Shown here one piece after another: positions 11,574 to 23,511 of a DNA stretch of 64,000 nucleotides; within the stretch, counting starts at the first letter, position 1; each line of letters begins with the position of its first letter. Source of the DNA: Phyto melanocephala. Lineage: Eukaryota; Arthropoda; Insecta; Diptera; Rhinophoridae. Location of the stretch: the NCBI GenBank assembly GCA_941918925.1, contig OW799235.1, positions 103,867,947-103,931,946 on the forward strand, given 5' to 3'. A program made the position numbers and the translations under genes. Below the pieces are notes generated by a model that saw nothing but the letters and a program-made list of their open reading frames with translations, was not told the origin of the DNA and did not search any database.

Positions 11574-12280
11574 ATACTAGCCAATCCCGGCGCGCGTTGC
11601 TACGCCCCTTCATGAATTTTAATCGCATTCTAAATTTTAATCGAATATCAAGTGCAAGGCTAAAAACTATAACTTTTTCTTTATGAGCGTGGCACTGCCC
11701 ACTTTTCTAAATACGAAACTGTATAGTCATGACAACTCAATATGTGTGCAAGGTTTCAGAAAAATCGGTCCAGTGAAAGTACCTCAAAATGATACCTTTT
11801 TTTAATGGGCGTGGCACTGCCCACTTTTCTAATGACGAAAGTGTAAAGTCATGACAGCTCAGTATGTTTGCAAAGTTTCAGAAAATTCGGTCCAGTGCAA
11901 GTAGCTAAAACTGATAACTAATTTCTTATGGGCGTGGCCCTGCCCACTTTTCTAATCACGAAATTATAAAGTCATGACAGCCCAATATGTGTGCAAAGTT
12001 TCAGTAAAATCCGTCCACTGCAAGTACCTCAAAATTAAAAATTTTTTATGGGCGTGACCCCGCCCACTTTTTTAATCACGAAATTATTTAGTCATGAGAG
12101 CTCGATATGTGTGCAAAGTTTCAGAAAAATCGGTCATGTGCAAGTAGCTTAAAATGATAACTAATTTTTTATGGGCGTGGCCCCGCCCACTTTTTTCCAC
12201 CCATAAACACTCCCTGGTATGTGTACAACAACTTACCAAAATTTGAGCCCAATCGGTTTTACAGTTTCGGAGTCTATAAC

Positions 12281-12315
<35 letters not shown>

Positions 12316-12334
12316 TTCACTTTTATATATATAG
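11574..12334 (+). mobile_element. Dispersed repeat with five 122-bp subrepeats (copy A)
   Basis: It starts TACTAGCCAATCCCGGCGCG and ends CACTTTTATATATATAGAT. Five internal units begin at 11685, 11807, 11930, 12050 and 12173, each opening with a GGGCGTGGC box followed by TGCCCACTTTT. Each unit carries a TCAGAAAAATCGGTC-like phrase. The 3' end holds ACAGTTTCGGAGTCTATA and a (CA)n run at 12281-12310. Two other copies lie at 30299 and 48834. I cannot name the class; Helentron-like or RTE-derived are both possible. Confidence 0.75.
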
Positions 12335-12988
12335 ATTGGGCAGGAAAATGTTGGGTTGCAATTAAAATTGGTACTTATACTAAATATTTGTATATTGTTT
12401 AAAATTTTTAATATTTATTTCTTAAAAAAATATATATGACGTACATAAATAATTAGGCCATTCAATTTACGTGTGTTAAAAGCTCAACTTTCTAGAACTG
12501 AGAAGTACCATTTTTAACTGTACAATATGACCAAATATACATATAAATAACCACTTGTATGTATAAGTGTTTATGTTTGTTCATTTACTGTGCATTTGCG
12601 TTCCATACAAATTAATTTGTATAAATACATGCTAACAAGTTCAACAGTACACTTGGTGGTTTGTATATGAAAATGAAATTAACACCAAATAATATTCTAA
12701 GCACAGCTTTATGGCATATCTAAATGCCACTGGGTTTTTAACACCGCAAGGGCTTGAATATACACAAAATTATAATGCTAAATATATATGCTTATGAATC
12801 AACATACGAATAAACTTAAATTATATGCTCATTTACATAAACAACTTAACAAACATTTTTGCATTTAAGAGTTTTCAATTAATATTCGCTGCGTTTGGGC
12901 CTACGTTGCTAAATGCCAAAAATATTATTGGCATTATTAATTGAAAGTTTTCACTTTATGTTCCAACAATTTTTTTTAATTTTTTTTA
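12335..12988. other. AT-rich non-coding DNA with small inverted repeats
   Basis: Between 12870 and 12950 a TTTTCAATTAATA word and its inverse flank a second small palindrome (AATGCC...GGCATT). No coding signature. Confidence 0.5.
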
Positions 12989-12990
12989 TA

Positions 12991-14296
12991 AAGGGTGGTC
13001 CCACCAAAAAACACGGTGGTAATTGTAAATAAAACAAAAAGTTTTCAGAAAATTTATTAAATGTTTTGTATTATGATAGAAGGATCTGTGACAACTATGT
13101 GCAAAATGAAATTGGACAAATTTTCGACTCGGCTTCGGTGGCATACCTCTATAGGACGGTCCGCATTTAAATGACACTTAGACATAACTGAGGTTCAATG
13201 TCGTTGATGTGTCGAATTATATCGTCCTTAAACTCTTGAATGTTTCTTGGCTTATGGATGTAAACTTTTTCTTTTAAATATCCTCAAAAAAAAAAGTCCA
13301 ATAGTGTTAAATCACATGTTCATGACGGCCAATTAACATCACCACGACATGTCATATCACGACCATGACCATGACTTTCTCGCTCAGAAGAGTCATTGTT
13401 TCGTTGGCTGTGTGGCAAGTGCAACCATACTGTTAGAACCACATAATGTCAAGATTTACATCCTTAATTTCTGGTCACAAGAAGCTTGTTATATTGCGAT
13501 AGGGAACACCATTACCGGTAACTATTTGGCTGACCTATTTTTCGAAGATGTAAGGCCCGATGACGCTGTCAGCTCATAAACCGCACGAAACAGTCACTTT
13601 ATGTTCGTGCATCGGCACAATCACTCATGTATTATCAATTACTCAATGCGGCGATTCTGCCTGCTAACGATATACTGAGGTGAAAGTATGTCTTGTCGTA
13701 GAAAATGATTTCTTTGCAAAGTCACCTTTCACCTCTGTCTGTTCAACCAACCACTCGGCGTATTGACGATGCTTAAAATGGTTAATAGTCTTTAGCTCTT
13801 AATTCAACTGAACCTTGTAAGAGTCCAAATTCAAATCTTTATTCAAAATTTGCATCAGTGATATCCGTGAAATCTTTATTTCTTCGGCACTACGAAGACA
13901 TTTGGTTAACAGCTCTTTTGCCACACTATCGGGAATAACCGCAATTTTTTTGCAGAACGAACTATGCCAGCATGCACAGGAGTTCTTTTATTTGCAAAAG
14001 ACCCGGTTTGCTGAAATTTGCTAACATTTCTTTTGGTGGCAGACATATGTATTTGGTCGATATACTGACCAAAAATATTAAAAAGTGCATGAAATGCATT
14101 TTGATTTTAACGCCCATTTTCGTATACAGCTTCAATAATCTTAACGCTCAACTCAATTGTATACCTCTCTATGGCTAAATTTGTCAAACACTGAATAAAA
14201 GAAATTTCAAACTAAGTTAGACCTTAAACTAAAAAAAACTTTAACATTAAGGTATGACTTACAACTAACATCGTGTGTTATGGTTGGACCACCCTT
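12991..14296 (-). mobile_element. Tc1/mariner-type element, complete from TIR to TIR (1,306 bp)
   Basis: AAGGGTGGTCC at 12991 and GGACCACCCTT ending at 14296 are exact inverted repeats. Similarity continues inwards for roughly 40 bases with mismatches. TA dinucleotides border both ends (12989-12990 and 14297-14298). The 1.3-kb length is normal for an autonomous mariner-like element. The transposase runs on the minus strand and is decayed, so this is a dead but structurally full-length insertion. Confidence 0.92.
13080..14046 (-). pseudogene. Decayed transposase of the 1,306-bp element
   Basis: The start is MSATKRNVSKFQQTGSF at 14046. Downstream come CLRSAEEIKISRISLMQILN and then DSYKVQL, the linker that normally precedes the catalytic domain. 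HKVTVSCGL and VIGPYIFE follow. The second catalytic block is CHTANETM preceded by QYG, so the usual QQD aspartate is now tyrosine. The third block reads CDLTLLDFFF. The C-terminal tail includes CHRSRVENLSNFI. There are several stops and at least two frameshifts. Family members are about 340 residues, so nearly the whole length is represented. Relatedness to the other mariner remnants here is at superfamily level only. Confidence 0.88.
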
Positions 14297-14298
14297 TA

Positions 14299-15060
14299 AT
14301 ACAAATTCCCATCGAAACGCACACCTACAAACATACATATGTTCAAGCGTAATCGAAAGAAAGTTTCTTTATTTTTTGAACATTGATTTCTACTAAATAC
14401 TTCACTGTTCAAAATGTTTAAAAAATTTATTATTTTATGGTCCTTCATATATTATTGTGTGGATTTTTTTAAACGATTCAAAATTTGCACTTATTTGTCT
14501 ATTAGTAATCCCAAATATAATATTTAAAAATTAAAACATATTCTATTTTAGAAAGCAATGATGATATTATGCTAAAAGCTTTTGGCAGTATATTTACATT
14601 AATATACCAATAACATGATTATGACTTGTTTGTGGTAATGTGGTAATCAGATTTTAAAATTTATTATAAATATGCAGGATATTGACATATTTTGTATATA
14701 ATTAAATAAATATTTTGTAATAATAGTAAAATAAAACAACAACCAAATGAGAAGATTTTTTATTTTCCAGTGACTTCAGGTTCTCGTATGCTATCCATGA
14801 ATTTCTTAAGACACTGGCTATGCGCTTCTAGATACTTCAAACTGTAAATTTTTTCCACCAGGGTGTCATGCGTAATTGTTTATATTAACTTCAAAGTGTG
14901 TTGCTTAAACTGTTGCCAACCAGTGCTGAATATTCGCACTGTCTCAGTCTTACTTAGACGTTTTTGGGAATAATCATCATCCTCTATCTTTGTACTGGTC
15001 TAATGAGATTTAATATTTCCACACCCTGTCACCAATACAGTTAGTTAGCTTAAAATAATG
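14299..15060. other. AT-rich non-coding DNA
   Basis: No coding or repeat signature that I can support. The 14750-15000 part is somewhat less AT-rich but has no readable motif. Confidence 0.5.
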
Positions 15061-15526
15061 GTACCTAGCAGTGTTGCCGCCGACCAACATTTTTTCGCAG
15101 TGAAATCGACAAAAAAACGCAGTGACGAGAAATAAAAAAATTTCGTTTTCGTTTAGACAAAAAAAAAGGAATTTTTTTTTTACTTTTTTAACACTTTTTT
15201 GCCCTTCTAACGGGATTTTTGACATTTTAATTCAAGACCTATACAGTCAACTGAAACGTAACGTAACAGCAGAAAATGTTGCCATCTAGCTGCTATATTT
15301 TTAACAGGGTGACAATTTTATCTCGTTGTGTTATAGCCTTTACAGACTTACGTGTTAAACACGTTTGACGTAAATCATGTTAAGGCGTTGTTGATCAAAA
15401 AAAGAGGAAATCTACCAAAAACTGAAAAACGCAGTGATATTAAAAAAAACGCAGTTACGCAGTGACGACGGGCAAATCGCAGTGAAAAACTGCGATCGCA
15501 GTGAAAACGGCAACACTGGTACCAAG
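15061..15526. repeat. 8-bp target duplication of the hAT-type MITE
   Basis: GTACCTAG (15061-15068) and GTACCAAG (15519-15526) flank the element and match at 7 of 8 positions. An 8-bp duplication is the hAT (or P) signature. Confidence 0.75.
15069..15518. mobile_element. 450-bp hAT-type MITE with CGCAGTG subterminal repeats
   Basis: Perfect 11-bp TIRs CAGTGTTGCCG/CGGCAACACTG are flanked by a near-perfect 8-bp duplication. Inside, CGCAGTG or close variants recur near both ends (about 15096 and 15118 on the left, and several between 15430 and 15505 on the right). Clustered short subterminal repeats are typical hAT transposase binding sites. There is no coding capacity, so it would need a trans-acting hAT transposase. 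Confidence 0.85.
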
Positions 15527-18244
15527 TCTAAGTTCCTAAACTGTCATCATTCAGAAATGCGCTTTAAGCAATATACAAGCCTTCTTAGGTACTTAAAAAA
15601 AAACAACTTAAAAAATTTTTCTTGCACCATCTTACTTGTTAACGCAACTCAAGTCTCTGGACAATAGAAATACAGATCCATATTTTCAAGTTCGCCTGGC
15701 GCTTCGTTCTTATTTATGCCAACACCTCTCTTAACCCTTACCAACATTGCCTAGTTTATAAAGGCCCACATAATAAGCTTGAACACATTCAGGTTTAAAC
15801 ATTCAATCCGTTATGCAAGACTCATAGATTTAACTCCTCCTCTTTTCTTTCATCTGTAAGATGTGATTTTTTATAAATTTATTTAAGATACTCTTTAACT
15901 TTGTATGCTCATGTTTTATTAGATCTTGTTTAAAAGTAGAGAAATATTCGGCATATAAGAATAATCATTTTTCGAATAATTCCATAAACTTTAATTTTTA
16001 ATAAGCCAGTTTTTGTTTTTACACGTAAAATTAGTTCAAATAACCGGTTTTTTCAAACATCACAGAGACAGCTATTTTTACTTACTTTGTTACAGAGCGA
16101 TTGTGCTGGATTACAGTACCAGTTTATTCCCTAATATTTTAAAACGATTTATGCTGCATCTAGGTCTGTGCACCCTTTTCCGTTCCTTAAAAGTAAATTT
16201 CAATTAAATAAAAACGGATGGACATTTCTCAAACAACTTCGCCATACAAAATATACTCTGCTCAAACTGTAAAAGAATAGTTGCAATATTCTGGAGAATG
16301 TTGGATGCGAAAGTAATTTCTAAAAAGAGTTTAAAAATTGTACTTCCAAAGTGGTTCATATGTACATACATGGGCATATGCATTTTAGCGAACCAAACTA
16401 TTTGATGTTTTCGAATAAATAAAGACATAAAAACCGGTTTTTTGAATAATTCGCAAACTGACAAATTTTAAAACATGCTTGAAATATAAAAACACAAAAT
16501 ATAAAAACACCGATTATTCAAAATATTTGGAAACCGGTTTTGAAAACTCTATCTTGTTTTCTGCGAACAGATAATTCTAGTTTTGTCTCAAAATATATGT
16601 AAGACATTCAAGGGCGTTTTTACGAGGTTGTTTATTGGACATTTAATAATTTATTATTTTCTATAAACTAAATATAAATAAAATCTGCTGAATAACATAA
16701 AAAATTCTTACATTTATATACAATATTAAAGGTGGTTAGGTTAAATGGTTTTTTATGAACTAATAATTGCGTCCTACATAAATAAGAACTATAATGTTGG
16801 TCTTAAATATAGCAAATAAACGAATACAATTAGTTCTCATAAAACTTGTTGTTAACGAAATCGTGAAGATAAAAGTCAAACTCACATTTGTATGCTGTAA
16901 CTATAGGTACATATCAAACTAATCAAGCACTCAATAAAAAGTGAGCATTCAAGAATCAATAAAAAGAAAAAGTTGTTTATCACACAAAATACGTGTACAA
17001 AAACAGATGCACATACAAGCTCATACATATGTTCATCTAGATACAGAAACAAAAATCCATCTATATTCACTATAATTCCGCTTTTACTTTCAATGGTCAA
17101 TATTATCACGACGCATGGTAAGAAGAAAATAAATAAAATTGAAAAAAATAAAAATAAAAATATCATTGAATTCAGCCTAACCCACAAAATTGATGAGACA
17201 CGGACGAGCACAGGAAGGGAAAGCGTTTTGTAAAAAAAACATGTATTTACTGTGTCTGTGCGAGTGTGTGTTAGTGAGTTTGGGCAATTTGTTGTTAAAC
17301 TCTGGTCAGGCGTGAGTTACAACTTAAAGAAAAGCAAAAGTTTCTACAAAAAGTTTGTGTTTTTTTTTTCTTTTCTTTTTATATTCACATAAAAATAAAA
17401 ACGTTCAAGTTATAATCACAATAAATTGACATTCTTTACACTTTTTTTTATTATTTCTTCGATTCAAGTTACAACTAAAACTTGCTAGGGGCACTTTCTC
17501 TTTCCTTATATACTACGATGTGTGTTGGCATATATGTATGTATACACACAAACATATGTGTCTGCAAGTTAACAATATACACACACATACATATTCCACA
17601 TGTATTTATTTGTCAAAGATGAATTTTTATTGATAAATATCATTAAGTAAATGATGATCATCGTTTTTAATGTTTAAGCCATTAAGTCTTCATTAAATAT
17701 ATTTATTTTACTGATGCTGCAATTTTTCATTTACAAATCTATTATCTGAAAGTTTAAAAATTTATAGGAACCTTATTTTATACTTGTGTGTGCGTCTCCC
17801 TCCACAACAATTTGTCTATAAATTTATTGTTTATTATCAACTCACCAATAATGCAATAATACTTTAAAGATATTTATTTTATTAGTTGAATATAAGTATT
17901 TTTACTTTAAAACGTTTAAATTTGTAAACATAAGTTTTTGGGTGTAATTTTTATGAAAAGTAATTTTGATAAATTATAGTAAACATTTTAAGGTTTGTTC
18001 TTATTAAGTTATTTTTAGTAATTTTTCGTGAAAACAGTTTTTTCACCGCTTTAAAAAATTATTATAAATTGCCTTCTAAGGGTTAGTTGGAGAAACCTCC
18101 AATTAGTCGTCGAAATTTAATTGGAAAAAAAGTAGAAATGAAAAAAAATATTATTAATGCATGATATGCAATAAGCGGATATAGCTTTAAATAAAATATT
18201 AGATTTTTTTTTTTATTGGCTGCCAAAAGTATTATTTATCAAAA
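15527..18244. other. AT-rich non-coding DNA
   Basis: No coding signature. CCGGTTTTTT-like words recur at about 16042, 16435 and 16533, some inverted relative to each other, possibly an eroded repeat. Around 16970-17230 overlapping open frames exist on both strands, but they are low-complexity translation with no recognisable domain. Confidence 0.5.
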
Positions 18245-18690
18245 GATATATAAATAGATATTCTCATGGTGGTGCACAAACTTTGTCATTCCGTTTGTCA
18301 TTTCTACAATTTTCATTTCCGACCGCATAAAGTATATATTTTCTGAAAGTTTATAAATAGATAAATATTTTCTGAAAGCTTATAAATAGAGGAGTCGATT
18401 AAGCTCTAACAGTCTGACAGTCTGTCCGTGTGTTGGTTGAAATCAACTTTTATGGGCAACGATATGTGTCTCAGATCTGTGTATGGTATCAATCTTTTGG
18501 AAATATCCGACAATTAATGAAACTTGGCACAATCTCCCCATAATTTTCTGAGATATGAGCAAATAAACACGACTGTCTTTGTTTTTTCCCATATTTTGAC
18601 CACAAAAATAACAAATTTTCAGCCATAGGATAATTTATAGGTAAGCCGTTCAAAGTCATTCAAATGATCTCCATCACTCATAGTGGATTT
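18245..18690 (+). repeat. DINE-like fragment, 5' half
   Basis: TTTGTCATTCCGTTTGTCAT, CATTTCCGACCGCATAAAGT, GAGTCGATTAAGCTCTA and the GACAGTCTGTCCGTGTG block follow the order of the family's 5' half. Similarity fades after about 18690. There is a local duplication of TATTTTCTGAAAG within it. Confidence 0.75.
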
Positions 18691-19264
18691 TCCATAAAGT
18701 TTATTTAATTTCTGTCCGACTCTTAACGCTGGACTGCAGACTTTAGTCGTTATCAATCATTTGCGAGTTTTAATTATTGCACCAATTCCATCTTAAATGG
18801 AAAAAGCACTTGTTTTAATATTTACCGTAGTGACGTATGAGCCATTTCTAGGTGAGTCGAAAGCCTTCTGGTAGACGTTAACACTTTGCTCTACACGTTC
18901 AATATTTTCTCCAGTCCGAATAGTCCGAATATGATCTACTTCGCACTGGAAATTGCTTACTGTGTTATATTGGTAGTGTTAATCTACTAAGCGATTAGCT
19001 ATTGCTTCAAAGGTAGAAATTCTGACGTTAACATGTCGATTGATCGATGGTTTAAGTAATTGAATTCTATTATTCTGGTTCTTTGTACAGTTGTGAATCT
19101 CTCCATTATTTATTATCCATGTTTTTATGTATGTATATTATCTGAAAAGAAATTAAAAAATATGAAAATAAAAATATTATTAAATTCTTAAACTTTTGAC
19201 TTTAAAAGCTTACAGTCAGATAAATCCAAATTTCATAATACAATAGTTATACGAACGGTACACT
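18691..19264. other. Non-coding DNA, unassigned
   Basis: Slightly less AT-rich than average, with no motif or repeat I can support. CTAG|GTGAGT near 18850 resembles a splice site but lacks context. Confidence 0.4.
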
Positions 19265-19267
19265 TAA

Positions 19268-19885
19268 AGGCCAGTTTAGACTATAATATAAGTCGTACGA
19301 CATGTCAAAAATTCATGTAGAATAATCAAAGTAGAATAGTGTAAAAGCAAATTGTAACCAGTAGAAGAAATAATGAGAGCAAGTACGAATGAAATTTTGT
19401 CAAGCATAAAGTATTTTTTCATTTTATAAATCATTTTAAAAAATGGAGCATTTCATTAGATCAGAGGTGTATTTTAATGTATGCATTGGCAAACACATTA
19501 AGGGGGTGCTAGTATTTATATAACTATTAGAAAAACAACATGTATATATTTTGATTTTGTTACACAGAATTATAAACACCATAAAATGTTTCATTCATCA
19601 AACACATTTAAAAACAAAATAAAAAGAACAAAACTATAATTTTATCTTTGTACAAAATGCAAAACACCTTATTTAATATAAAAGAAGATTTTTTTATTTT
19701 TTGTACTCGCGGTTTTAATTTGTTGTGTTAATAAGATTCTTAGTTTGTTTTTTTTTCTAAATCATTCTACTTTGATTCTACTTCACACTAATAGTGTAAA
19801 CGCAAAAAAACTTACATTATACTTTTGCTCTCATTTTCTTGAGTGCGGCATTTCATACGACTTGTATTATAGTCTAAAGTGGCCT
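19268..19885. mobile_element. 618-bp MITE with long imperfect TIRs
   Basis: The left arm AGGCCAGTTTAGACTATAAT pairs with the right arm ending ATTATAGTCTAAAGTGGCCT, and similarity runs inwards about 40 bases. TAA borders each side (19265-19267 and 19886-19888), which suggests a PIF/Harbinger-type 3-bp duplication. A TTAA (piggyBac-like) reading is possible with a one-base shift. The interior is AT-rich and non-coding. Confidence 0.8.
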
Positions 19886-19888
19886 TAA

Positions 19889-20487
19889 ATAATACAGGTG
19901 TGAGGTAAAAAATTCCCAAGGACAAAATAGCGTTTGGTCAGGCGTCGTCGGTTCGGTAAAAAAACTCTTCCAGGGAAAAATTATGATATCAAAAATTTCT
20001 TCAAGGATGTTGCTAATTCTTAAAACAGATATAATACAAATAAAATATTAAAATATTCTTAAAAAATTCATTGAACACAAGTTTTGTATAAAATTAATAT
20101 ATTTTAATTTAATTTCTTTTCTAACCCACAAACTTATTCTCAACACAAATTTTAATTCATTTATCAAAACATTGTGTTACTATTTCTCTTTGCTGTTATT
20201 AATATTTGCATATTAAATTACTTTTTTCTATTGTTCTTTTTTAGCAAAACAAATTTAGTCAACAATTTCTTTTTGAAAACTTTTACTATTTTTAGTGCTT
20301 TTGTTCAAATACGAATTGTTACTGCAATAACAATAATAATAATAACATCAGTTAGCACAGTTTCAGCAACTACCACTACACTAAATACCTCCCAAATATG
20401 TACATACGTATTTATATTTGTTGGTATATGTGGATGTATCTATGTATATGCATATGTACTAATGTATTTACGAACTTTTATTCTTAC
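19889..20487. other. AT-rich non-coding DNA
   Basis: Simple CATA/TATG sequence and T runs. The long frame at 20174-20554 is phenylalanine/isoleucine-rich and shows no domain. It runs into the foldback. Confidence 0.5.
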
Positions 20488-20731
20488 TGTCGTATTCAAA
20501 AAACATATTTTAGATTTATTGAAGCCTTATGTGCTGTTTTTACAAGCCGATTGAATGATTGTCTTAGACGATTTATGTGTAATTTTTTTTGTTACAATAA
20601 CAAAATACACATAAATCGTCCAAGACAATCACTCAATCGGCTTGTAAAAACAGCACATTATTTAAAAAATTTTTGTACAACATCTATCAATTAAGCCTTT
20701 TATAAAACCTAAATATTTTTTGAATACGGCA
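20488..20731. repeat. Foldback element / long near-perfect hairpin
   Basis: Arms 20530-20580 and 20607-20657 are reverse complements at 49 of 51 positions. The 26-base middle itself contains GTTACAATAAC. Outside the core, GTCGTATTCAAAAAA (near 20489) pairs with TTTTTTGAATACGGC (near 20716), giving an outer inverted repeat with unequal spacing. There is no coding capacity. It is either a foldback-type MITE or the template of a hairpin RNA. Confidence 0.85.
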
Positions 20732-22668
20732 ATTATTGTACAGTAGTATTTGGTTTTTAGTCGTTACTCTATATATTTTGAATATATTTTTGTTCGTCAT
20801 ATGTGCAGTTCAACAATTCTATTACATTAGGCAAAACGATTTTAGGTCAAAAAATTACAGTTTAAATTTCTAAATGAGTTTTAACCAATTTTTTCTCTCT
20901 TTCATTTGTTATCAATAACTTAAGTCTAGTAAAACTGCTTCCAATTGTAATCATTTGCTAATTAGGCAATACTTCATTATGAGGAACATGGCGATTTACG
21001 AACACACATACACACGCCTGAAAGTTTCGCTTCATCTCTGATAGTGAATTTTATATATAAAGAAGCTATTAAGGATCCTGCTCAATTGTGTAAATCTGCA
21101 ATTCGGGACAGTGCTATGTAGCCTTCTACTCCTCTGCGTCAAAAAAATTCTATAGAAGTCATTATAGAGTAGTCTCATTGCCAAATCTGTTGTGGCCAGT
21201 CAGCATAACAACAATGTCCCTTACTGTTTATATGCAAAAGAAAAGTTTAAATTAAGCCTTTCTTGATACTCATGATGTAGAAAAATATTAATTAAATATC
21301 TACAAGCACTATATCTTCTATCAAAACTATATATCCTATGCTACCGAAACCCTATTTTCGTTATACCAATACAAATCAGTTTATAAATAGAGGACATCTT
21401 CTGAGTTCTGGAACAAAAAATAATTATTTCTTGTTTCATAGTTTTATTATTATATTTTGTATTCTTTAACGTATAATGCGGCCTCCAACTAGTTTAAAAA
21501 TTATGCTTTTGGGTTTGGTTTTTAGTATTTGTATTATTTTTCCTTTTGTTGTTTGTTAATATATTTTCAATTCAATAAATATGCAAATATATTCTTAAAA
21601 TAGCTGGAAGAAGATGGTAAGCACAGCTTCTGTATGTATATAGCATGATGTTGGCTATAGTTGTAACTGAAGCAGCAATAACATCCGTTGTAATGCTAGT
21701 GTAAGCTACAAGTAGTTCTGTATGTATATCTGGGAATATCTGTAATACATTTTTTATTTCTTTTTTTAAACGTTGTATGGAAGAATGACCTCCATGTATA
21801 TACAACATGTACCTACCTACCGGCAACAACTACTTGGCTTTTTTATTTTTTAGTTATAAAATCTATCTTAATATGCACGTACAAACTACGTACAGACTTA
21901 TTATTATACACTACGATATATGCATACGTACTTATGTATAGTTATTTGTAAATTCAAACTACTTTCATTTGGAATTTCTTTTAGATGATTCCAACATTAA
22001 GACTATATTGATTTTTGTAAAGTAAATTCTCATTCAATGGAATTCTAAAAAAAGGAAGAAATATATACGAATGATGAAGTAAAATAAAATAAAAAGTGTG
22101 TGATGATAATGAAATTATTCCAGCAGCATATTCAGTTAACGACCTGGGGAATGATATTTACAATTTTTCGATATGATGAATAAAATCAAATTAAGAATCA
22201 TTATTACTATTTTCAAGTTGATTCTATTGAATGCTAAGAGAAATTTGATATGTAGTTTGTATGTGTAAGCTAATGCTTAGAGACAAAAATGTTGAAATCA
22301 TTGCATATTGAATATAAATGTATATGGACTGTGTAGAAAAAATATATATCCTATAAAAAAATTATCAAAGTTAAATTGATTATATTCACGGTATTTACTT
22401 ATGTATATAATGCCGTTTGCTTTTTAGGAAAAATGATTTTAACTGTTTTCTTTCTAAAATATCTTACACTTATTAAGTCAAGTTTGGTACCAAATTAACA
22501 ATTTGTTAAGAGCTATGCCAAGAAGTAGTTCTTCACTACTTAAAATTTTGCATCTAACCCCATGATTATTAGAAAAAAAAATCGGAATTATTCGAAATTA
22601 TTATATTATTTCAAAAAATCTGGAAATTAAAAATATTTATTTGAAATACAGAGAAGTATTATATTATT
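20732..22668. other. AT-rich non-coding DNA
   Basis: No transposase, LINE or DINE signature. The 20990-21230 stretch is less AT-rich but has no identifiable motif. Confidence 0.5.
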
Positions 22669-23241
22669 AACAAGTAAGAGTGATATATTTGGCCGTGCCG
22701 AATGTTAAATATCCTTTAAAACGTGTATTCATGCATTAACACCATTAATCTCCTTAATATGAAATACGCACATACATACATATGTATATATGTCATTATC
22801 TTCAAAATCACGTTATTCGCTTAAAAACTTCCTATTATTAAATTATAAATTAAGTTTATGTATGTATGCATGTATTTAAAAAAATAACATTTATTTGCTT
22901 GTCTTAACTGGGATTCGAACCTACGTTCTCCAGTTTGTATTGGTGTAAAAAGACAAGGTGGTCTAGGTTTTTTCATCATAAATCAGTTGTTTATAGAGCT
23001 ATTTTTCTGATTTTCAGTACCGATCTGCTCCCAAACATTTTGGTGCCTTACATGGGTCTGGGGAACGTCTGGGGGCTTCAAAAAGTTGATTTCAACATGC
23101 ACACGGACAGACGGACAATGCCTTCGCTATTCATGAGCTTCCAGAAAATATATACTTTATAGGGTCGGAAACGAAAATTGTAGAAATTTCACACGAAATT
23201 AAAAACCTATATACACCCTTACACTCACTGTGAAGGATATA
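22669..23241 (-). mobile_element. DINE-like element (reverse), divergent copy
   Basis: On the plus strand it opens AACAAGTAAGAGTGATATAT with the stem GGCCGTGCC. It closes with GGGTCGGAAACGAAAATTGT and a degenerate hairpin ending about 23241. The interior keeps GGGATTCGAACC (22910-22921), whose reverse complement GGTTCGAATCCC is a perfect pol III B-box. It also keeps the CGGACAGACGGACA block. It is shorter than the roughly 800-bp copies because the AT-rich core is reduced. Confidence 0.85.
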
Positions 23242-23460
23242 AATATATATGTTTTGTACTTTAGGGTAAACTTTTTTTCTTTTTTTTTTTTTTTTTAAAA
23301 AAAAACTTTATTAAATTTAAAGTAATCTTAAAAATAAATCTTTCATCAATGTGCTATAAAATATGTATATTTTCGGAACTATAATGACACAAAAAATGTA
23401 TATTTTATTATTTCATTGTCTTTAGACATACATTGAAAAAGTTACATATAAAAAAAGGAC

Positions 23461-23500
23461 GTTTTTTTTATTGTGATCACTATTAGTTGATACAGTCAAA
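23461..23500. repeat. Possible Minos-type subterminal motif
   Basis: TGATCACTATTAGTTGATAC, just beyond the transposase stop, resembles the direct-repeat motif I remember in Minos terminal repeats. No matching inverted copy was found at the other side, so the element's ends cannot be set. Confidence 0.3.
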
Positions 23501-23511
23501 AATTTTCATAG

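Noticed and set aside
13349..13579. 76-codon plus-strand frame with HDHDHD
   Set aside because: It is the complementary strand of the decayed mariner transposase.
16882..17233. Overlapping frames of 109 and 86 codons on opposite strands
   Set aside because: Low-complexity residue content with no motif; expected by chance in AT-rich DNA.
20174..20554. 126-codon frame
   Set aside because: Phe/Ile/Thr-rich with simple CATA repeats, no domain, and it runs into the foldback.
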